Assembly: GCF_019393635.1 (NCBI RefSeq)
Contig: NC_057861.1
Location: 661,257,724-661,321,723 of the forward strand
DNA: 64,000 bases
Direction: 5' to 3'
DNA from: Dromiciops gliroides
Lineage: Eukaryota; Chordata; Mammalia; Microbiotheria; Microbiotheriidae
The translations under genes were made by a program, and so were the position numbers. Each line of letters opens with the position of its first letter. The stretch's first letter is position 1. The notes under the pieces are model-generated. The model worked only from the letters and a program-made list of their open reading frames with translations, was not told the origin of the DNA and ran no database searches. This document shows positions 22,701 through 34,289 of the stretch, one piece after another.

Positions 22701-22874
22701 GCTTTAATTTTCATTTAATTAGTGGTGAAATCACCCCTTTCATTTTTGATACTGGTAATCTGGTTTTGTTCTTTCTTTTTTTAATCAAATTAACCAAAGT
22801 TTTATCTATTTTATTGTTTTTTTCATAAAGTCAGCTCTTAGTTTTCTTCTTTAATTCTATAGTTTTCTTGCTTT
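19738..22874 (-). mobile_element. 5'-truncated L1 with intact target-site duplications
   Basis: The 3' end is at the left: a T-run with 'taaaagtattttattatttt' (poly(A) signal and tail in sense). The 5' end is truncated within ORF2 near 22874. A 22-bp duplication with one mismatch flanks it (19716-19737 and 22875-22896), so both ends are defined. It contains the 3'UTR (to about 20480) and ORF2 from the C-terminal region back through reverse transcriptase. Its sequence aligns with the left end of the window L1 (for example 21210-22870 against 1-1660). Confidence 0.95.
20490..22306 (-). pseudogene. L1 ORF2 fragment, reverse transcriptase with mutated active site
   Basis: Frames at 22306-22079 ([14 protein letters not shown]), 21993-21580 (MKQGCPLSRLLFNII), 21322-21137, 20981-20799 and 20738-20490 together cover reverse transcriptase and the C-terminal region, in different frames. 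The catalytic FADD motif reads FANH (LSLFANHVMIYL) here, so this copy lost its polymerase site as well as its frame. Confidence 0.92.
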
Positions 22875-22896
22875 TAAAAATCTGAAACCTTTAGAG

Positions 22897-23340
22897 ACAT
22901 TAACACTTCCTCCCATTCACTCACCAATGTCACCAATTTGTTTATCATGGAGAACAAAATTTCCCCTATTCCCTTCTGTGTACAGATCAACTTTGTTCTA
23001 AATATAGGACTCAACCATGGTTAGTCAAACTGCCTTGGAAATTAAAAAAAAAAAATCCTATGTTGATTATCTGTTGTCTAGTGCTTGAAATTGGTTGATA
23101 AATGTTACCATGGCAGATCTTGTATTGTTGACATGCTTACCAATATTCACCTATTTCATCAATTTATTTTTTGTATGCACCCATTATTATCCATTCCCAT
23201 AGATTCCCCTCTAGTCTAAGCCCTCTTTGTCACTTATTAAAAGGGTCTTTATTCTAAGGGGAAAAGATGCATTAATTTAAACAGCTTTATATTTAAATGA
23301 TTCATTTCCTACTAGATATCATATAATCTCCTAGAGGTCT
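22897..23340. other. Unrecognised stretch
   Basis: No gene or recognisable repeat; AT-rich. Confidence 0.45.
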
Positions 23341-23940
23341 TATATATTTAAGATCCTGTATATATGTTTATGTGTATGTTTAGGTATATGTGTATGTATA
23401 TATGTATTTATGTATATGTTTATGTATGCATATGTTTATATATGCATATGTATCTGTATACTCATAAATATACATTTAAGCACATATAATTTTATATTTA
23501 TTTATAACACAAGTATAATATATTATAAATGTAAAATAATCATAATGCTATAGATAATGTTAACTATAAAATCATACATTATATGAAATTATACATGTAT
23601 GTATATTATGTACACGCACACATACATATACAATATTATGCATAATATTAAATATAAAATTATACATGATATGAAAATATAAAATCATATGTATGTGCAT
23701 ATATCACATATAATAAATGAGCATAAAGTTATATGTGTATGCACATATACATATATAATTTTATATTTACATATTATATATAACATGTATACATATATAC
23801 ACATACAATTTTATAGTTAATATTTTATATATAGCTTATTTATTATTCCAGTATAATGTAATATGATGCTTTATTATTTTATAATATTATAATTGTTTTA
23901 TTATGTATTAATATTTCCTATGGTATATGTAATTTTCTGG
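23341..23940. repeat. AT-rich low-complexity region (tatgtata-type)
   Basis: About 600 bp of imperfect TATG/TATA/CATA repeats with near-zero GC outside TG/CA steps. It is probably a degenerate microsatellite expansion. Confidence 0.75.
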
Positions 23941-23989
23941 ATTCCTTAGAGTCTCATATGCTGCTTCAACCTGGATTCTGTGTGGTGTA

Positions 23990-24190
23990 GAAAATATAGT
24001 GCTGACCCTACAGTTAGGAATATATAAATTCAAACGCCACCTCTGACCTTTACTAGTTGAGTATCTATATAACTCCTCTGTACCTTAGTTTTCTCATCTG
24101 TAACATGGGGTATCTGTTGTACATACTTGACAAGGTTGTCGTGAGACTCAAATAAGATGAAGTATGGAAAGTATTTTAAAAGTCTCAGTT
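23990..24190 (+). repeat. MIR relic
   Basis: 'aattcaaacgccacctctga', 'cttagttttctcatctgtaa' and 'gtcgtgagactcaaataaga' follow the MIR order. Confidence 0.6.
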
Positions 24191-24720
24191 TTAGATCTAC
24201 CAGAATTTGCTTTCTTATGACAAAGCCTTCATTAACCCAGGGGAAGGTTTTAGTGGAGAATCTTTGAGGCTAGAAAATTTCAAAAGAAAAAAAAAATTTT
24301 TTTCTACTCCTCTTTGCCTGGTCATGGGTTGACAGTCAGAACAATCTGTCAGTCCTACCTAACTCCTTTCTTTTCATACGGAATTTACAACTTTAGGGTT
24401 CTTTTTTAGTCCCTCAAGCATTTACCTTAGAAAGAATGCCAAGTATATTATGGAATTTGAAGTCTTGTTTACTATATTTTGTCCCAATGTAGTTAGTACG
24501 TTTCACCATGCACACTTCAGGGTTTTCTTTTATAAATTTAGCCACATCTGTTTATTTGACAAATTGACACATGAGGAACTCTGTTTTGTGTTATAAACTA
24601 GGAGATCATCTTGGCTTACTCACTGGGGTATTTAGAATGGTAAAATATTTAGGCAAGAGGACCATTTAGTTGCTACTGCCCTTGGTCTCCATAGCTAAAT
24701 ACATTAAATTTAGTGTCAAT
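24191..24720. other. Unrecognised stretch
   Basis: No gene, splice-site pair or repeat that I can name. Confidence 0.45.
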
Positions 24721-24824
24721 AAGAGCTCAGAGGGACCTTAGAAATAATTTAGTCCACCTCCCATCATTTGAAAAATGGCAGGGTCATTGCAACTTGTCTT
24801 GACTTAAACCTTGTCACTGGACTC

Positions 24825-24970
24825 TGATGACCCCAGAGGAGAGAGTAAGGCTCATGACTTTGCACAAGCTTACCTCACTTAAATTCAATTCACTTGTAAG
24901 TGTATGCATCACCCTCCTGATGTCATTGGTCCTCTTTGAGAACAAAGGACAAACAATAACAATAGCAGTA
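24825..24970 (+). mobile_element. Family B SINE copy
   Basis: 'gagagtaaggctcatgactt', 'cctcacttaaattcaattca' and 'tttgagaacaaaggacaaac' match the 35455-35575 copy. Confidence 0.8.
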
Positions 24971-25064
24971 GCAATATGAAAAGTGAACTGAGGTGCAAAA
25001 AATTGAAATCACTTGTCCTGAGTGATATCAGAGAGTAGGGTGATCAATGCTGGCTGAGGATGAT

Positions 25065-25250
25065 GGTGACAACATTGTATAATTGAAAGAGTTTTAGATT
25101 TGGATGCTGACTACTGGGTTTGAATCTTGTTTCTAGCCTTTATAAGCTTTGTCAACTGAGTCAAGTCACATGACCTTTCTTGGCCTGTTTATCAAATGAG
25201 AAGGCTTGAATAAATCTTCTCTAAGGTTCCTTTCATTTCTAAATCTTTGA
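25065..25250 (+). repeat. MIR relic
   Basis: 'gggtttgaatcttgtttcta', 'caagtcacatgacctttctt' and 'ggttcctttcatttctaaat' follow MIR with a conserved 3' end. Confidence 0.6.
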
Positions 25251-25410
25251 TCTATGCTTTATGCCCCTTCAATTAGTTTTGTTTACACCTTTTAGATGGT
25301 TTTTGTGATGAAAACTACATTTTATTTCCTCTAAGTTGTCACAAGAATTTATCTACTGATCCCTTTAGGAAACAAAAATGGAATGCTGCATGACAGGTAT
25401 TTAACTTGAT

Positions 25411-25600
25411 GGGGCAGCCAGATGTCCCAGTAAATAAAGTACTAGCCCTAGAATTAGAAGGACCTAAATTCAAATCTCACCTTAGACACTTACTAACTGT
25501 GTGGCCCTGGGCAAGTCACTTAACCCCCAATTGCCTTAGACATCCAGGGCAATCTCCAGGGGTCCTGATCTATATCTTGCCATTTTCAGAAGAGGGGAAG
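25411..25600 (+). mobile_element. tRNA-derived SINE with an alternative 3' extension
   Basis: 25411-25540 is the usual tRNA-SINE body ('gtggccctgggcaagtcact'). Instead of an A tail it continues with 'cagggcaatctccaggggtc' and 'tgatctatatcttgcc'. This distinguishes it from family A and suggests a separate, older subfamily. Confidence 0.75.
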
Positions 25601-25649
25601 CAAGGAAGGGACAGAGAGAAAAAATGGAACTTAAAATCTTGTAAAAATG

Positions 25650-25715
25650 AAAGCTAAAATTTGTCTTGACATGTAAATGGGGAAAAAATAAAATACTAAT
25701 TAAAAAATATTACTA
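25650..25715 (+). mobile_element. Short L1 3' terminus
   Basis: 'gtcttgacatgtaaatgggg' followed by 'aaaaaataaaatacta' resembles the L1 3' end seen at 31085-31140 ('ctttacatgtaatgg'). Confidence 0.55.
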
Positions 25716-25909
25716 AACAACACCTGTCATGCTACTGGTGTCAGGGTCCAACTAGCTCTGACTTACAAGGCAAAGCAGAGGTAAGGGTCCTACAACCTCT
25801 AGCATGGGAACAGAATAGAGAGGTACTAGAAAGGCTTAGTCAATGAAGGTCACATATTACAGACCTTATTCAACCTTTCAGTTCATAGTGTGGCTTTATA
25901 AACCTGTTG

Positions 25910-26155
25910 GGAGAGCTAGTTGGTGCAGTGGATAGAAAGCAGAGCCTGGAGTCTGAAAAACCTGATTTCAAATCCAGCCTCAGATACTTAGTAGCTGTGT
26001 GACCCTGGGCAAGTCACTTAATCCTGTTTGCTTCAGTTTCCTCATCTGTAAAATGAGATGGAGAAAGAAATGGCAAACTATTCCATTATCTCTGCCAAGA
26101 AAACCCCAAATGGGGTCACAAGAGTTGGGCATAATTGAAACGAGTGAACAACAGC
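25910..26155 (+). mobile_element. Long tRNA-derived SINE (family C), best copy
   Basis: The order is a tRNA-like head 'tggtgcagtggatagaaagc', then 'tgaccctgggcaagtcactt', 'tgcttcagtttcctcatctg', 'taaaatgagatggagaaaga', 'caagaaaaccccaaatgggg' and 'aacgagtgaacaaca'. It is about 245 bp long and has no A tail. Confidence 0.93.
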
Positions 26156-26870
26156 CAACCTATTAACTACAGAAATGTGAGCTGTGTTATTCTTTATCCC
26201 CTGCATCAGAATACAGGGAAAAAGGAACACAGATACATAGAGAAAGCCACCTAGAAAACTTTCGTCCTGATTCTATACTATTTTATCCTCAAATAATTCT
26301 CACCTGATTTTCTTATTTCTACATACAATGTAGTTATATTCCATGGGCCAGTCCGGATGCTGTGGTCTACAAGTCTAGGATAGTTCTTTCTTTCTGGGCA
26401 GGATGGACAAAGCTAAAATGGGTACCCTCATGAAGGATTTTGGTAACGGTTTCTGCCTTCCTATTCCACTCATCCATTGTCATACCTTCCTTACTGTGCC
26501 AACAGATGTGTTATCTGTTTAAAAAAAAACTAAATAGATTTGATCCTGATAGATTTGATCCAACAGTCTTTATATTTTAAAACAGTGGATGACATTCCAG
26601 ATTTATTAGGTAAAGTAATAAATTCTACACAAATGGGAGTTAAACAAAAGGACAAATGCATATTTGTTATTATTACTATTGATGTGATCTCATTAATGTT
26701 GGTATTCCCATTGCCTTTGCAATTCAGGTAGATGTTGTCTCATGAATCTACCATAAGGAACCAACTCGGCATACTTCAGACATTCTGTTAGATCTTCTGG
26801 AATGTTGGGTCATGGGAATAGCTAATAGGACAGTTTGATTGAAATGCCAATCATGGAGAAAGAAGGGAAT
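26156..26870. other. Unrecognised stretch
   Basis: No gene recognised. The 63-codon frame at 26540-26731 has no known motif. Confidence 0.45.
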
Positions 26871-27080
26871 AGTGAATAAGCATTTATATAGTACCTACTA
26901 TGCACCAAGCACTGTGCTAAGCACTTCTACAACTATTATCTCATTTGATCATAATATTTCTGCAAGGTAAGTGCTATTATTATCTCCATTTTTAAGTTGA
27001 GGAAATTGGGACAAACAGAGATTAAGTGATTCACTCAGGGAAATATAGCTAGTAAGTGTCTGAGGCTAGATTAAAAAACC
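26870..27080 (+). repeat. MIR-like relic
   Basis: 'aagcactgtgctaagcactt', 'attatctccatttttaagtt' and 'gaggaaattgggaca', then 'tagctagtaagtgtctgagg', follow an old SINE/LINE-tail consensus shared by mammals. Confidence 0.55.
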
Positions 27081-27237
27081 AAAAACCAAAAACCAAGTTT
27101 TCCCCTGTTCCAGACCTAATGTTCTATCCTCTAAGAAAACAGAGAATAAGAAATATGCCTGGGTGTATAGCCTAGAGACAAATTATGAAGAGCTTTAACT
27201 TTCAGGACTTTCAGGCTGAGGTATCTGTATTTCATTT

Positions 27238-27428
27238 ATTTATTTACTTATTTTTGGTCTTTATTTATTTATTTATTTGTTTGTTTATTTTTTGGTGGGG
27301 CAATGGGGGTTAAGTGACTTGCCCAGGGTCACACAGCTAGTAAGTGTCAAGTATCTGAGGCTGGACTTGAACTCAGGTCCTTTTGAATCCAGGGCCAGTG
27401 CTTTATCACTGTGCCACCTAGCTGCCCC
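27238..27428 (-). mobile_element. tRNA-derived SINE (family A) with expanded (TTTA)n tail
   Basis: 27291-27428 is the SINE body ('gtgccacctagctgcccc' at its 5' end on the minus strand). 27238-27290 is a tttattta/tttg repeat that looks like an expanded A-rich tail. Confidence 0.92.
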
Positions 27429-27539
27429 TTGTATTTTATTTTAGAAAGACTAGAAAGAGACTAAAATTTTTGAATAAGATAGTAAAATGGTGAGACCTCT
27501 TCTATATGTATGGTACCTTGCCCCTTTAAGGCTTTTTTT

Positions 27540-27665
27540 CAGATGAATCATTTTAGTGATGAGAAGGAATGTGCCTGGTATAAAGTAGATACTTATTAAA
27601 TACTTGTTGACTTGAAAGAAAAAGAAAAAGAAGAGTTTGTGTGTGTGTGTGTGTGTGTGTATATA
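27540..27665 (+). repeat. L2 3' tail, then (GT)n
   Basis: 'ggtataaagtagatacttat' and 'taaatacttgttgactt' are the L2 end. 27636-27661 is a (GT)n microsatellite. Confidence 0.6.
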
Positions 27666-29690
27666 CAAGGAGAGATTTAGATAAGCTCTCAAATGTAAGA
27701 TATTGCCACTGTTGTAGGTAAGCATTTTTAAATCTAAAAGGAATAGGAAAATAACTTCAAAAGAAAACACTACAAAACGAACAAACAAAAAACCCTGCTA
27801 ACATATGTTTAAGGAAAAACAGCTTTCAGATAAGATTTGAGCAATTTTGGACTGAAAATTAAATGTGTTGTAAGTATGACTCAAATCACCTTGTGGACTT
27901 TGTAGAATGATACCTCACATATGTGTGAACAGTTTGATATTTAAAAATGAATAGAAAGATCTTTTAATTTATTAAAAACTAGAGAAATGACTGTAAAAAA
28001 ACACCATTTCAAGGACAGCAAGGGAGATGTTGGACTGGGTTTAAGATCTTTTGAACTGTTGCAGGGTATTAGCATACTTCACCTCCACACAAAAAAAATA
28101 AATAAAAAAATATATATATATACACACACACATATATATTTATACATTTTATTTGCATAGTTCATTTGGCAAAGTAAGCTAAGAAGGCTGAAAAACACCA
28201 ATTTCTTGGAAAAAGAACAGCTACAAAATAGATATAAAACCCCCCATACCTTAATAAATATCGAGTTGATATATTTTATGTTAATAAAAAGAGCTTCAAG
28301 TAGTCTTGTTACTCTTTTAATTATTCTTCCTTGCCTAGTTTTAACAGCATGATTGTTTGGATTTTTTTTAAAGGTCAAAAGGGGAAAAAAATAACTATTG
28401 AGGGTGAAAACGGGTTGCTTCCCCATGGACAGTTAGAAAGGAGAAGAAAATAAGAAGAAATATTGAAGTCTCACATATTCACAGAAGCTTTGGGACACAG
28501 AGGTCTTGGAATGGGTACCTGCTATAGAGGGTGGGCCCGTGTCTGTACATTAGCTGTTCTAGAACCTAGTGCAAAGAGTCAATTTGCCACAGTTGTTAGC
28601 AAACAAAATCACGGAGAATCAGCTGAGGATCCCACTTTCAGCAAAGAAAAAGGACAAGGGGACAGTATCAGTGACGTGCAAGGATTGTGCTGTTTTATTT
28701 TTCTTCCAGAGACAAACAGTAACAATGTGTATACAAATTAATAGTTGGTCTCTTAGAGAAAAAAGTGAAAGGGTTGAAGAAATCGTTCTATTTGACTTAT
28801 CAGGAAGAAAGAGGTTTCTTGTATAACACACATTCATTGACCCTTTCCCCCAGAACCAGGCCTTCAACATCTCATTTCAGGGTGTCAAGGTTCTCTAAAG
28901 GAATAGGTAGCTCGTTTCTAGTGCCACCAGATCCAGCTAGCACCAGCTGTATTATGTACATTGTTAGGGAGGTAGTAACAAGTACTCCCCGTTCCTTTGC
29001 ACTTTGCATCTGGTAACTTTTTTACAAAGGGGTATTTATTTCAAAGATGTTGAAGAAAGAAATGTATACATATTTCACCCAATATGCTTTACACATACTT
29101 TCCCTGATGGCATCTTGGTCTCTGGGGGAAAAGGATGAAAATCTGGTTCAGTTTCTACATTGTATTGGTACCACCAAAATCATGTCCAAAGTAAACATCA
29201 CTGGCATATGAGTCCTTCCTCTGGCCAGAGGTGTTGAAGGACACTTCTTCAAAGATCTCTCTTTATTCCTTGGAGCTTCAATGCTGCAAAGGCTATACAA
29301 TTCTACTTTAATTCCAACTCCCATATTCTTATGTCTTTCTGTCCCAACAAAGGTATGCTTCGAAGCAGAAAAAGTGGAACAAACAAATCCAAGGAGACAG
29401 GAAGGAATTTAAATCTTTATCAAATTGTAAATTGGGGGGAAAATAACAAAGACAGAAGTAAAATAGCTCAGTGTTGAGATAGTAGCATTGATGTTAAGTA
29501 TTTTAGTGACCCCGAAGCCTGATCTTCTTTATAACACTATTTCTATTAATTACAATATCTTCTTCTACTCGTTCAAATTTCAAATTATATCATATAATAT
29601 TGTTTTGTGATATTATAACATTATATATGTATATATTTAATTACTGATCTTTTTTTTTTGTTCTACCCAATTACAGAAGCCTAGCCAATC
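27666..29690. other. Mostly unrecognised; one (TA)n tract
   Basis: 28085-28145 is a TATA/CACA simple repeat. The rest holds no gene I can name. Overlapping 83-115 codon frames at 28079-29016 lie on both strands with no recognisable domain, and I do not call them. Confidence 0.45.
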
Positions 29691-29938
29691 TGTTGTAAGT
29701 TCCTCAAGAATAGGGACTGTTGTGGCAGCTAGGTGGCACAGTGAATAAAGCACTGGTCCTAGATTCAAGAGGACCTGAGTTCAAATCCGACCTCAGACAC
29801 TTGACACTTACTAGCTGTGTGACCCTGGGCAAGTCAATTAACCCTCATTGCCCTTCAAAAATAAAGAATAGGGAATGTTTTATTTTTGTATTTATATCTC
29901 TAGATCCTGACACAATGTTTGGCACATAGTAAGGACTT
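29691..29938 (+). repeat. L2 3' end split by a SINE
   Basis: 29691-29720 ('cctcaagaatagggactgt') and 29879-29938 ('cctgacacaatgtttggcac', 'atagtaaggacttattt') are one L2 terminus interrupted by the SINE at 29721-29863. Confidence 0.7.
29721..29863 (+). mobile_element. tRNA-derived SINE (family A) with target duplication
   Basis: The full SINE body is present ('ggcagctaggtggcacagtg', 'tgaccctgggcaagtcaatt'). aagaatagggaMtgt flanks it (29706-29720 and 29864-29878), matching at 14 of 15 bases. Confidence 0.95.
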
Positions 29939-30190
29939 ATTTAGGTCAACTAGGTGATGCAGTGGATAGAGAGCAGGACCTGGAGTCAGGATGCATCTTC
30001 TTCCTGAGTTTAAATCTTTCCTCAGAAATTTCCTAGCTTTGTGACCCTGGGCAAGCCACTTAAACCTGTTAGCCTCAGTGTCTTCATCTGTAAAATGAGT
30101 TGGATAAAAAAATGGCAAACCACTCTAGTGTTTTTGTCAAGAAAATCCCAAGAGATCATGAAGAGTCTAAAATGGCTGAATGACAAGAAA
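29938..30190 (+). mobile_element. Long tRNA-derived SINE (family C)
   Basis: 'aactaggtgatgcagtggat', 'tgtgaccctgggcaagccac', 'gtcttcatctgtaaaatgag' and 'caagaaaatcccaagagatc' keep the family C order. Confidence 0.9.
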
Positions 30191-30289
30191 AAAGGACTTA
30201 TTTGTTGACTGATCGGAAATATATTACCTATTGTGCTACAGCATTTAAAAGCCATTTAAAAAGGTGACCCAAACCAAAGATATTTTCTT

Positions 30290-30535
30290 CCTTCTCCAGG
30301 TTTCATTGCTGACATACCTCCTCAGGATTTTCTCTACCTTGCCCATGTGTTAAGTACCTCTACCTTGGCTTCATTTTTGATTTCATTTTATATGTTATCT
30401 TCGCCCATCAGAATGTCCCCTCCTTGAGAGCTGATACTATCTATCTTTTCTTTCTATTTGTTTTCCCAGTGTTTAGCATACTGACTGGCACATAGTAAGC
30501 ACTCTGTAAATACTTGTTGACTGACTGATTTTTTT
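30290..30535 (+). repeat. L2 LINE 3' end
   Basis: 'cagaatgtcccctccttgag' and 'gcatactgactggcacatag', followed by 'taagcactctgtaaatactt', are the conserved L2 terminus. Confidence 0.7.
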
Positions 30536-30690
30536 TTTCTTCTGTCTTTATGAGTCTTACTGTTTATTTATCTGCTTGTGAGCTCAATTTATATCCAGAG
30601 GTTCTCTCTTGGACAAATCATCTCTGCATTTCTTCCTTATTTTGTTTCCTTCCCCTTCTGCTATTTTGGTCAGCTTTATGCTGTATACTC

Positions 30691-30838
30691 TTTTTTTTTT
30701 TTGGTGGGGTAATGAGGGTCAAGTGAATTGCCCAGGATCACACAGCTAGTAAGTGTCAAGTGTCTGAGGCCGAATTTGAACTCAGGTCCTCCTGAATGCA
30801 GGGCCGGTGCTTAATCCACTGTGCCACCTAGCTACCCC
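30691..30838 (-). mobile_element. tRNA-derived SINE (family A) with target duplication
   Basis: The minus-strand body is full length with a T10-12 tail at the left. The duplication 'cactgtatactc'/'tgctgtatactc' lies at 30679-30690 and 30841-30852. Confidence 0.93.
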
Positions 30839-30909
30839 AACACTGTATACTCTTGAAACTGATCTATGAGTTGGTACTTGATTGATTGAATCTTTGCCTA
30901 GATTAAATG

Positions 30910-31140
30910 CTGCCTTAATGTTATTATGTGTATATATATATATGTGTGTGTGTGTATATATATATATATGTATATGTATATAGATATATAGATATAACCT
31001 ATATCAGATTACCTGCTGTCTAGGGGACGGGGGAGGGAGGGGAGGGAGGGAGAAAAATCTGAAATTGTAAAGCTTGTATAAACAAAAGTTGAGAACTATC
31101 TTTACATGTAATGGAAAAAATAAAATACCTTATATGTAAA
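30910..31140 (+). mobile_element. L1 3' end, with (TA/TG)n at its left
   Basis: 30925-30985 is a TA/TG microsatellite. 30986-31140 ('aacctatatcagattacctg', 'gggggagggaggggagggag', 'actatctttacatgtaatgg', 'aataaaatacc') is the plus-strand L1 3'UTR with its G-rich tract and poly(A) signal. Confidence 0.75.
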
Positions 31141-31678
31141 ATGAAAAAAATAGATAAATTACTAAGATTAATAAAAAAAACAAAGAGCCAATAATCATCA
31201 TCAAAACAATTGCTATTCCTTTTACCTTGGTTACAGAAACCCCTTTCTTTTTGGTTACCTCTTTCTTCCCCACTCTACTGTACGTCAGCTACATTTATTT
31301 TCTTTCGGGTGATTTGTCAAGATGAAAGTATTCTATTTCTCAAGGAAAATAGGTGGATCAGAATGAGTCACTAATGTGACAGAGCTATGTATGAGCCATC
31401 CTTAAAACTTGAAATGTAAGCCTGTTTATTGCTTATTAGTTGCATCTGGAATATGGGTGGGAAAGGTAAGGGTTTTGAATATTTTTGCTCTTTAATGTTA
31501 TTTCTTAAGTTTTACCTTTTTGACTTTCTTTCTTATCTTTTTGACTCCATTTATTTACTATCTATTTTGTACCTTTGTTTTTCTTCTTATCATCTGGAAC
31601 CCAGGTAGCCTCTTGCCAATTCCACTCCACTGATAGAAATTCACAATTTTTCAATGCCTTCTGTTGCTTAAAGCACAG
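31141..31678. other. Unrecognised stretch
   Basis: No gene or repeat that I can name. Confidence 0.45.
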
Positions 31679-31692
31679 CATCCTGATCCCCT

Positions 31693-31856
31693 ATTTTTTT
31701 TTATTTATTTATTTTTTTTAGTGAGGCAATTGGGGTTAAGTGACTTGCCCAGGGTCACACAGCTAGTAAGTGTTAAGTGTCTAAGGCCGGATTTGAACTC
31801 AGGTACTCCTGACTCTAGGGCCGGTGCTCTATCCACTGTGCTAACTAGCTGCCCCC
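31693..31856 (-). mobile_element. tRNA-derived SINE (family A), left unit of a pair
   Basis: Full minus-strand body with a T-rich tail (31693-31720). It shares one outer target duplication with the next SINE: catcctgatcYcct at 31679-31692 and 32019-32032. Confidence 0.93.
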
Positions 31857-31867
31857 TAAATTAAATT

Positions 31868-32018
31868 TCTTTTTTTTTTTAATTAAGTGAGGCAATTGAG
31901 GTTAAGTGACTTGCCCAGGGTCACGCAGCTAGTAAGTGTTAAGTGTCTGAGGCTGGATTTGAACTCAGATCCTTCTGACTCCAGGGCCGGTAGTCTATCC
32001 ACTGCACCACCTAGCTGC
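31868..32018 (-). mobile_element. tRNA-derived SINE (family A), right unit of a pair
   Basis: Full minus-strand body with a T-run at 31870-31881. It is separated from the left unit by about 12 AT-rich bases and enclosed by the same outer duplication. Confidence 0.93.
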
Positions 32019-32530
32019 CATCCTGATCTCCTCCTATGCCTGTGTTTACATGTTACTGGCATGTAGCAAACAGGTGCTTAATAAATGTTTATTGTTTGAT
32101 TGATTAAAATAGATCAGGAAATTTGACTTCAGGGATGGAAGGGAAAGAGGCCTGCACACCTTAACTCTTGCAGTCTGTGGCACTATTACCTCTGCCCTCT
32201 CATCCCCATTGGGGAAGGGATGCAATTGATTACAGTTTCTTAGGAATATTTAGAGATTTTAGGGAATATAGATAATGATGCTTTGAGGTGAGGTGATTAT
32301 TGAGACAGTGTGAAGAGGAAAGAACACTAGATTTGTGAATGTTTTCTTTGTTTGTTTTGTTTTATTTTAAATTTGTTTGTTTTCTTTTTGCTCTTGTCCT
32401 TGATTCATTCTTTCCTCCCCAACCCCTAATTTATGCTACTCACTCATTGTGTGGCCACTTTCAGTTTCCTCTTCTATAAAATATACCCTTCCAGGGATAA
32501 CTCTGTTTATCTCATGATCCTACAGTGAAG
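32019..32530. other. L2 3' end, then unrecognised sequence
   Basis: 32033-32105 ('actggcatgtagcaaacagg', 'tgcttaataaatgtttattg') is an L2 terminus, probably the host of the SINE pair. Nothing else is recognised. Confidence 0.5.
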
Positions 32531-32534
32531 AGAA

Positions 32535-32720
32535 AGTAAAATGGGTTATATGAATTCTGGACCTGGAGTTAAGAAAATCTGAATTCAAATCCTACCTCCA
32601 TGAATAGCTATGTGACCTTGGGCAAGTTGCTTAGCTTTCACAGACTCATCTTCTTTATCTGTAAAATGGCAATAGCACCTAATTTAACATGTAGCTGTGA
32701 GGACTGAATGAACTAATACA
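32535..32720 (+). repeat. MIR relic
   Basis: 'gaattcaaatcctacctcca', 'atgtgaccttgggcaagttg' and 'catcttctttatctgtaaaa' follow MIR. Confidence 0.75.
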
Positions 32721-33840
32721 GAAGAAAAAAAAACACAATACAAACTTTAAGGTGCAGCTACTATTTACTATTTGTTAATAGAACGCAATGCAAAGTTATT
32801 TCATTTTGGCTTTGGGCTCCTTCTCTTGAGTGGTGACTAAAACAGAAAAGGGATCTTATGGTCCAGATTGTTAGCCTGGGTCATATCTCAGCATTATCCC
32901 TGAGCTTAGAAGGCCTCCTACTAAAAGTGTATTCCATTGGAAGGAACAAGCAATGATGTGAAAATATTCAGTCTATGAATTTTTCTGTTGCGTTTGTTCC
33001 CTATTCCCATCTCTGCTATATAATGCTCTCTGTGGCATCAGGCATAACAGTGTATTTTGCAACTATAGATTCCAATTGGTTTTGAGTTTTGAGGCAATAT
33101 ACTCATTCCTACATCTAGTGTCATTCTCAGTAATTCTCCTTTCATGAAATATCATCTCTCCAGAAATGTGTCTCTCCACAGTACTCCACACATCAGTGTA
33201 GCCTAAGAATTTCTTTTTAACATTTCTAAATTGGACTTCAAGATTAGCTACCATAGGAAAGTAATGCCATATGCTTATTTCTGTGACTGTGATCCTTTTT
33301 TAAAAAAGTCTTTATTAACCTTCTGATGGAAACAGCTTTCTCAAAAAGGAAAAGATGTGATTTTCAGAAAATCACAATCAATAGCAATCACAATATTTAA
33401 ATGCAAATGTCCATTTGTTTGTCCATTCTGGTAGAAGACAGATAGGGGAATTCTTTTTTCAGAGAGCAATTTAAAAAGCTTCAACTATTCTTTTTCCTAT
33501 AGCAAGACATTTCAAGTTTCTACTTGAAACTTTATTTGAGGTAAGAAAGGGAAATGTTCTATATAAACTAAAAAAATGGTGATGTGCAAGGCTGATAAAT
33601 AAAAATTATATTAGTTAACACCCACTGAAATCTTCCATGTTATAGAAAAAAATCTCCATTTTGTTAACAGTTTTGACTTTTATAGTTTTAATTTGTTATA
33701 TTAAAATATTATTATTTTATACTTCTTTCTTAAAGTGGTTCTTTCTGTGGCTCAGAATTGAACTAACTGCCCCTGGTAACAAAGACAAGAAATAAAACCA
33801 ACTTGTACAGTTTCCCCATTAATATATGGATCATTTTGTT
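32721..33840. other. Unrecognised stretch
   Basis: No gene recognised. AT-rich; the 63-codon minus frame at 33254-33063 has no known motif. Confidence 0.45.
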
Positions 33841-33849
33841 CCCATAGTC

Positions 33850-34006
33850 ATCTTTTTTTTTTTTTGTGGGGCAATGAGGGTTAAGTGACTTGCCCAGGGT
33901 CACACAGCTAGTATGTGTCAAGTGCCTGAGGCCAGGTTTGAACTCAGGTCCTCCTGAATTCAGGCCCGGTGTTTTATCCACTGTGCCACCCAGCTGCACC
34001 CTTCCT
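33850..34006 (-). mobile_element. tRNA-derived SINE (family A) with target duplication
   Basis: Full minus-strand body with a T11 tail. cccatagtc flanks it (33841-33849 and 34007-34015). Confidence 0.93.
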
Positions 34007-34079
34007 CCCATAGTCTTCTAAGGTTTTACTAAGAAGAAGGAGATATGTCTTATTATTTGTTTTGTGACAAGTGATTTTT

Positions 34080-34246
34080 GTTTTTGTTTTTGTTTTGTTT
34101 TTGTTTTTTTAGTGAGGCAATTGGGGTTAAGTGACTTGCCCAGGGTCACACAGCTAGTAAGTGTTAAGTGTCTGAGGCCGGATTTGAACTCAGGTACTCC
34201 TGACTCCAGGACCGGTGCTCCATCCACTGTGCCATCTAGCTGCCTC
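34080..34246 (-). mobile_element. tRNA-derived SINE (family A) with target duplication
   Basis: Full body with a (TTTTTG)n-type tail at the left. tgacaaKtgattttt flanks it (34065-34079 and 34247-34261). Confidence 0.94.
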
Positions 34247-34289
34247 TGACAATTGATTTTTAAAAAATTATTACTTGAAGTTCTGCTCT

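Noticed and set aside
28463-28741. 92-codon frame and several overlapping frames at 28.4-29.0 kb
   Set aside because: Frames on both strands, no domain, no splice-site or promoter support.
29145-29250. Minus-strand 33-codon run ending in a stop, followed by AATAAA near 29035, resembling a terminal exon
   Set aside because: In-frame stops lie immediately upstream, an open run of this length is expected by chance, and I recognise no protein.
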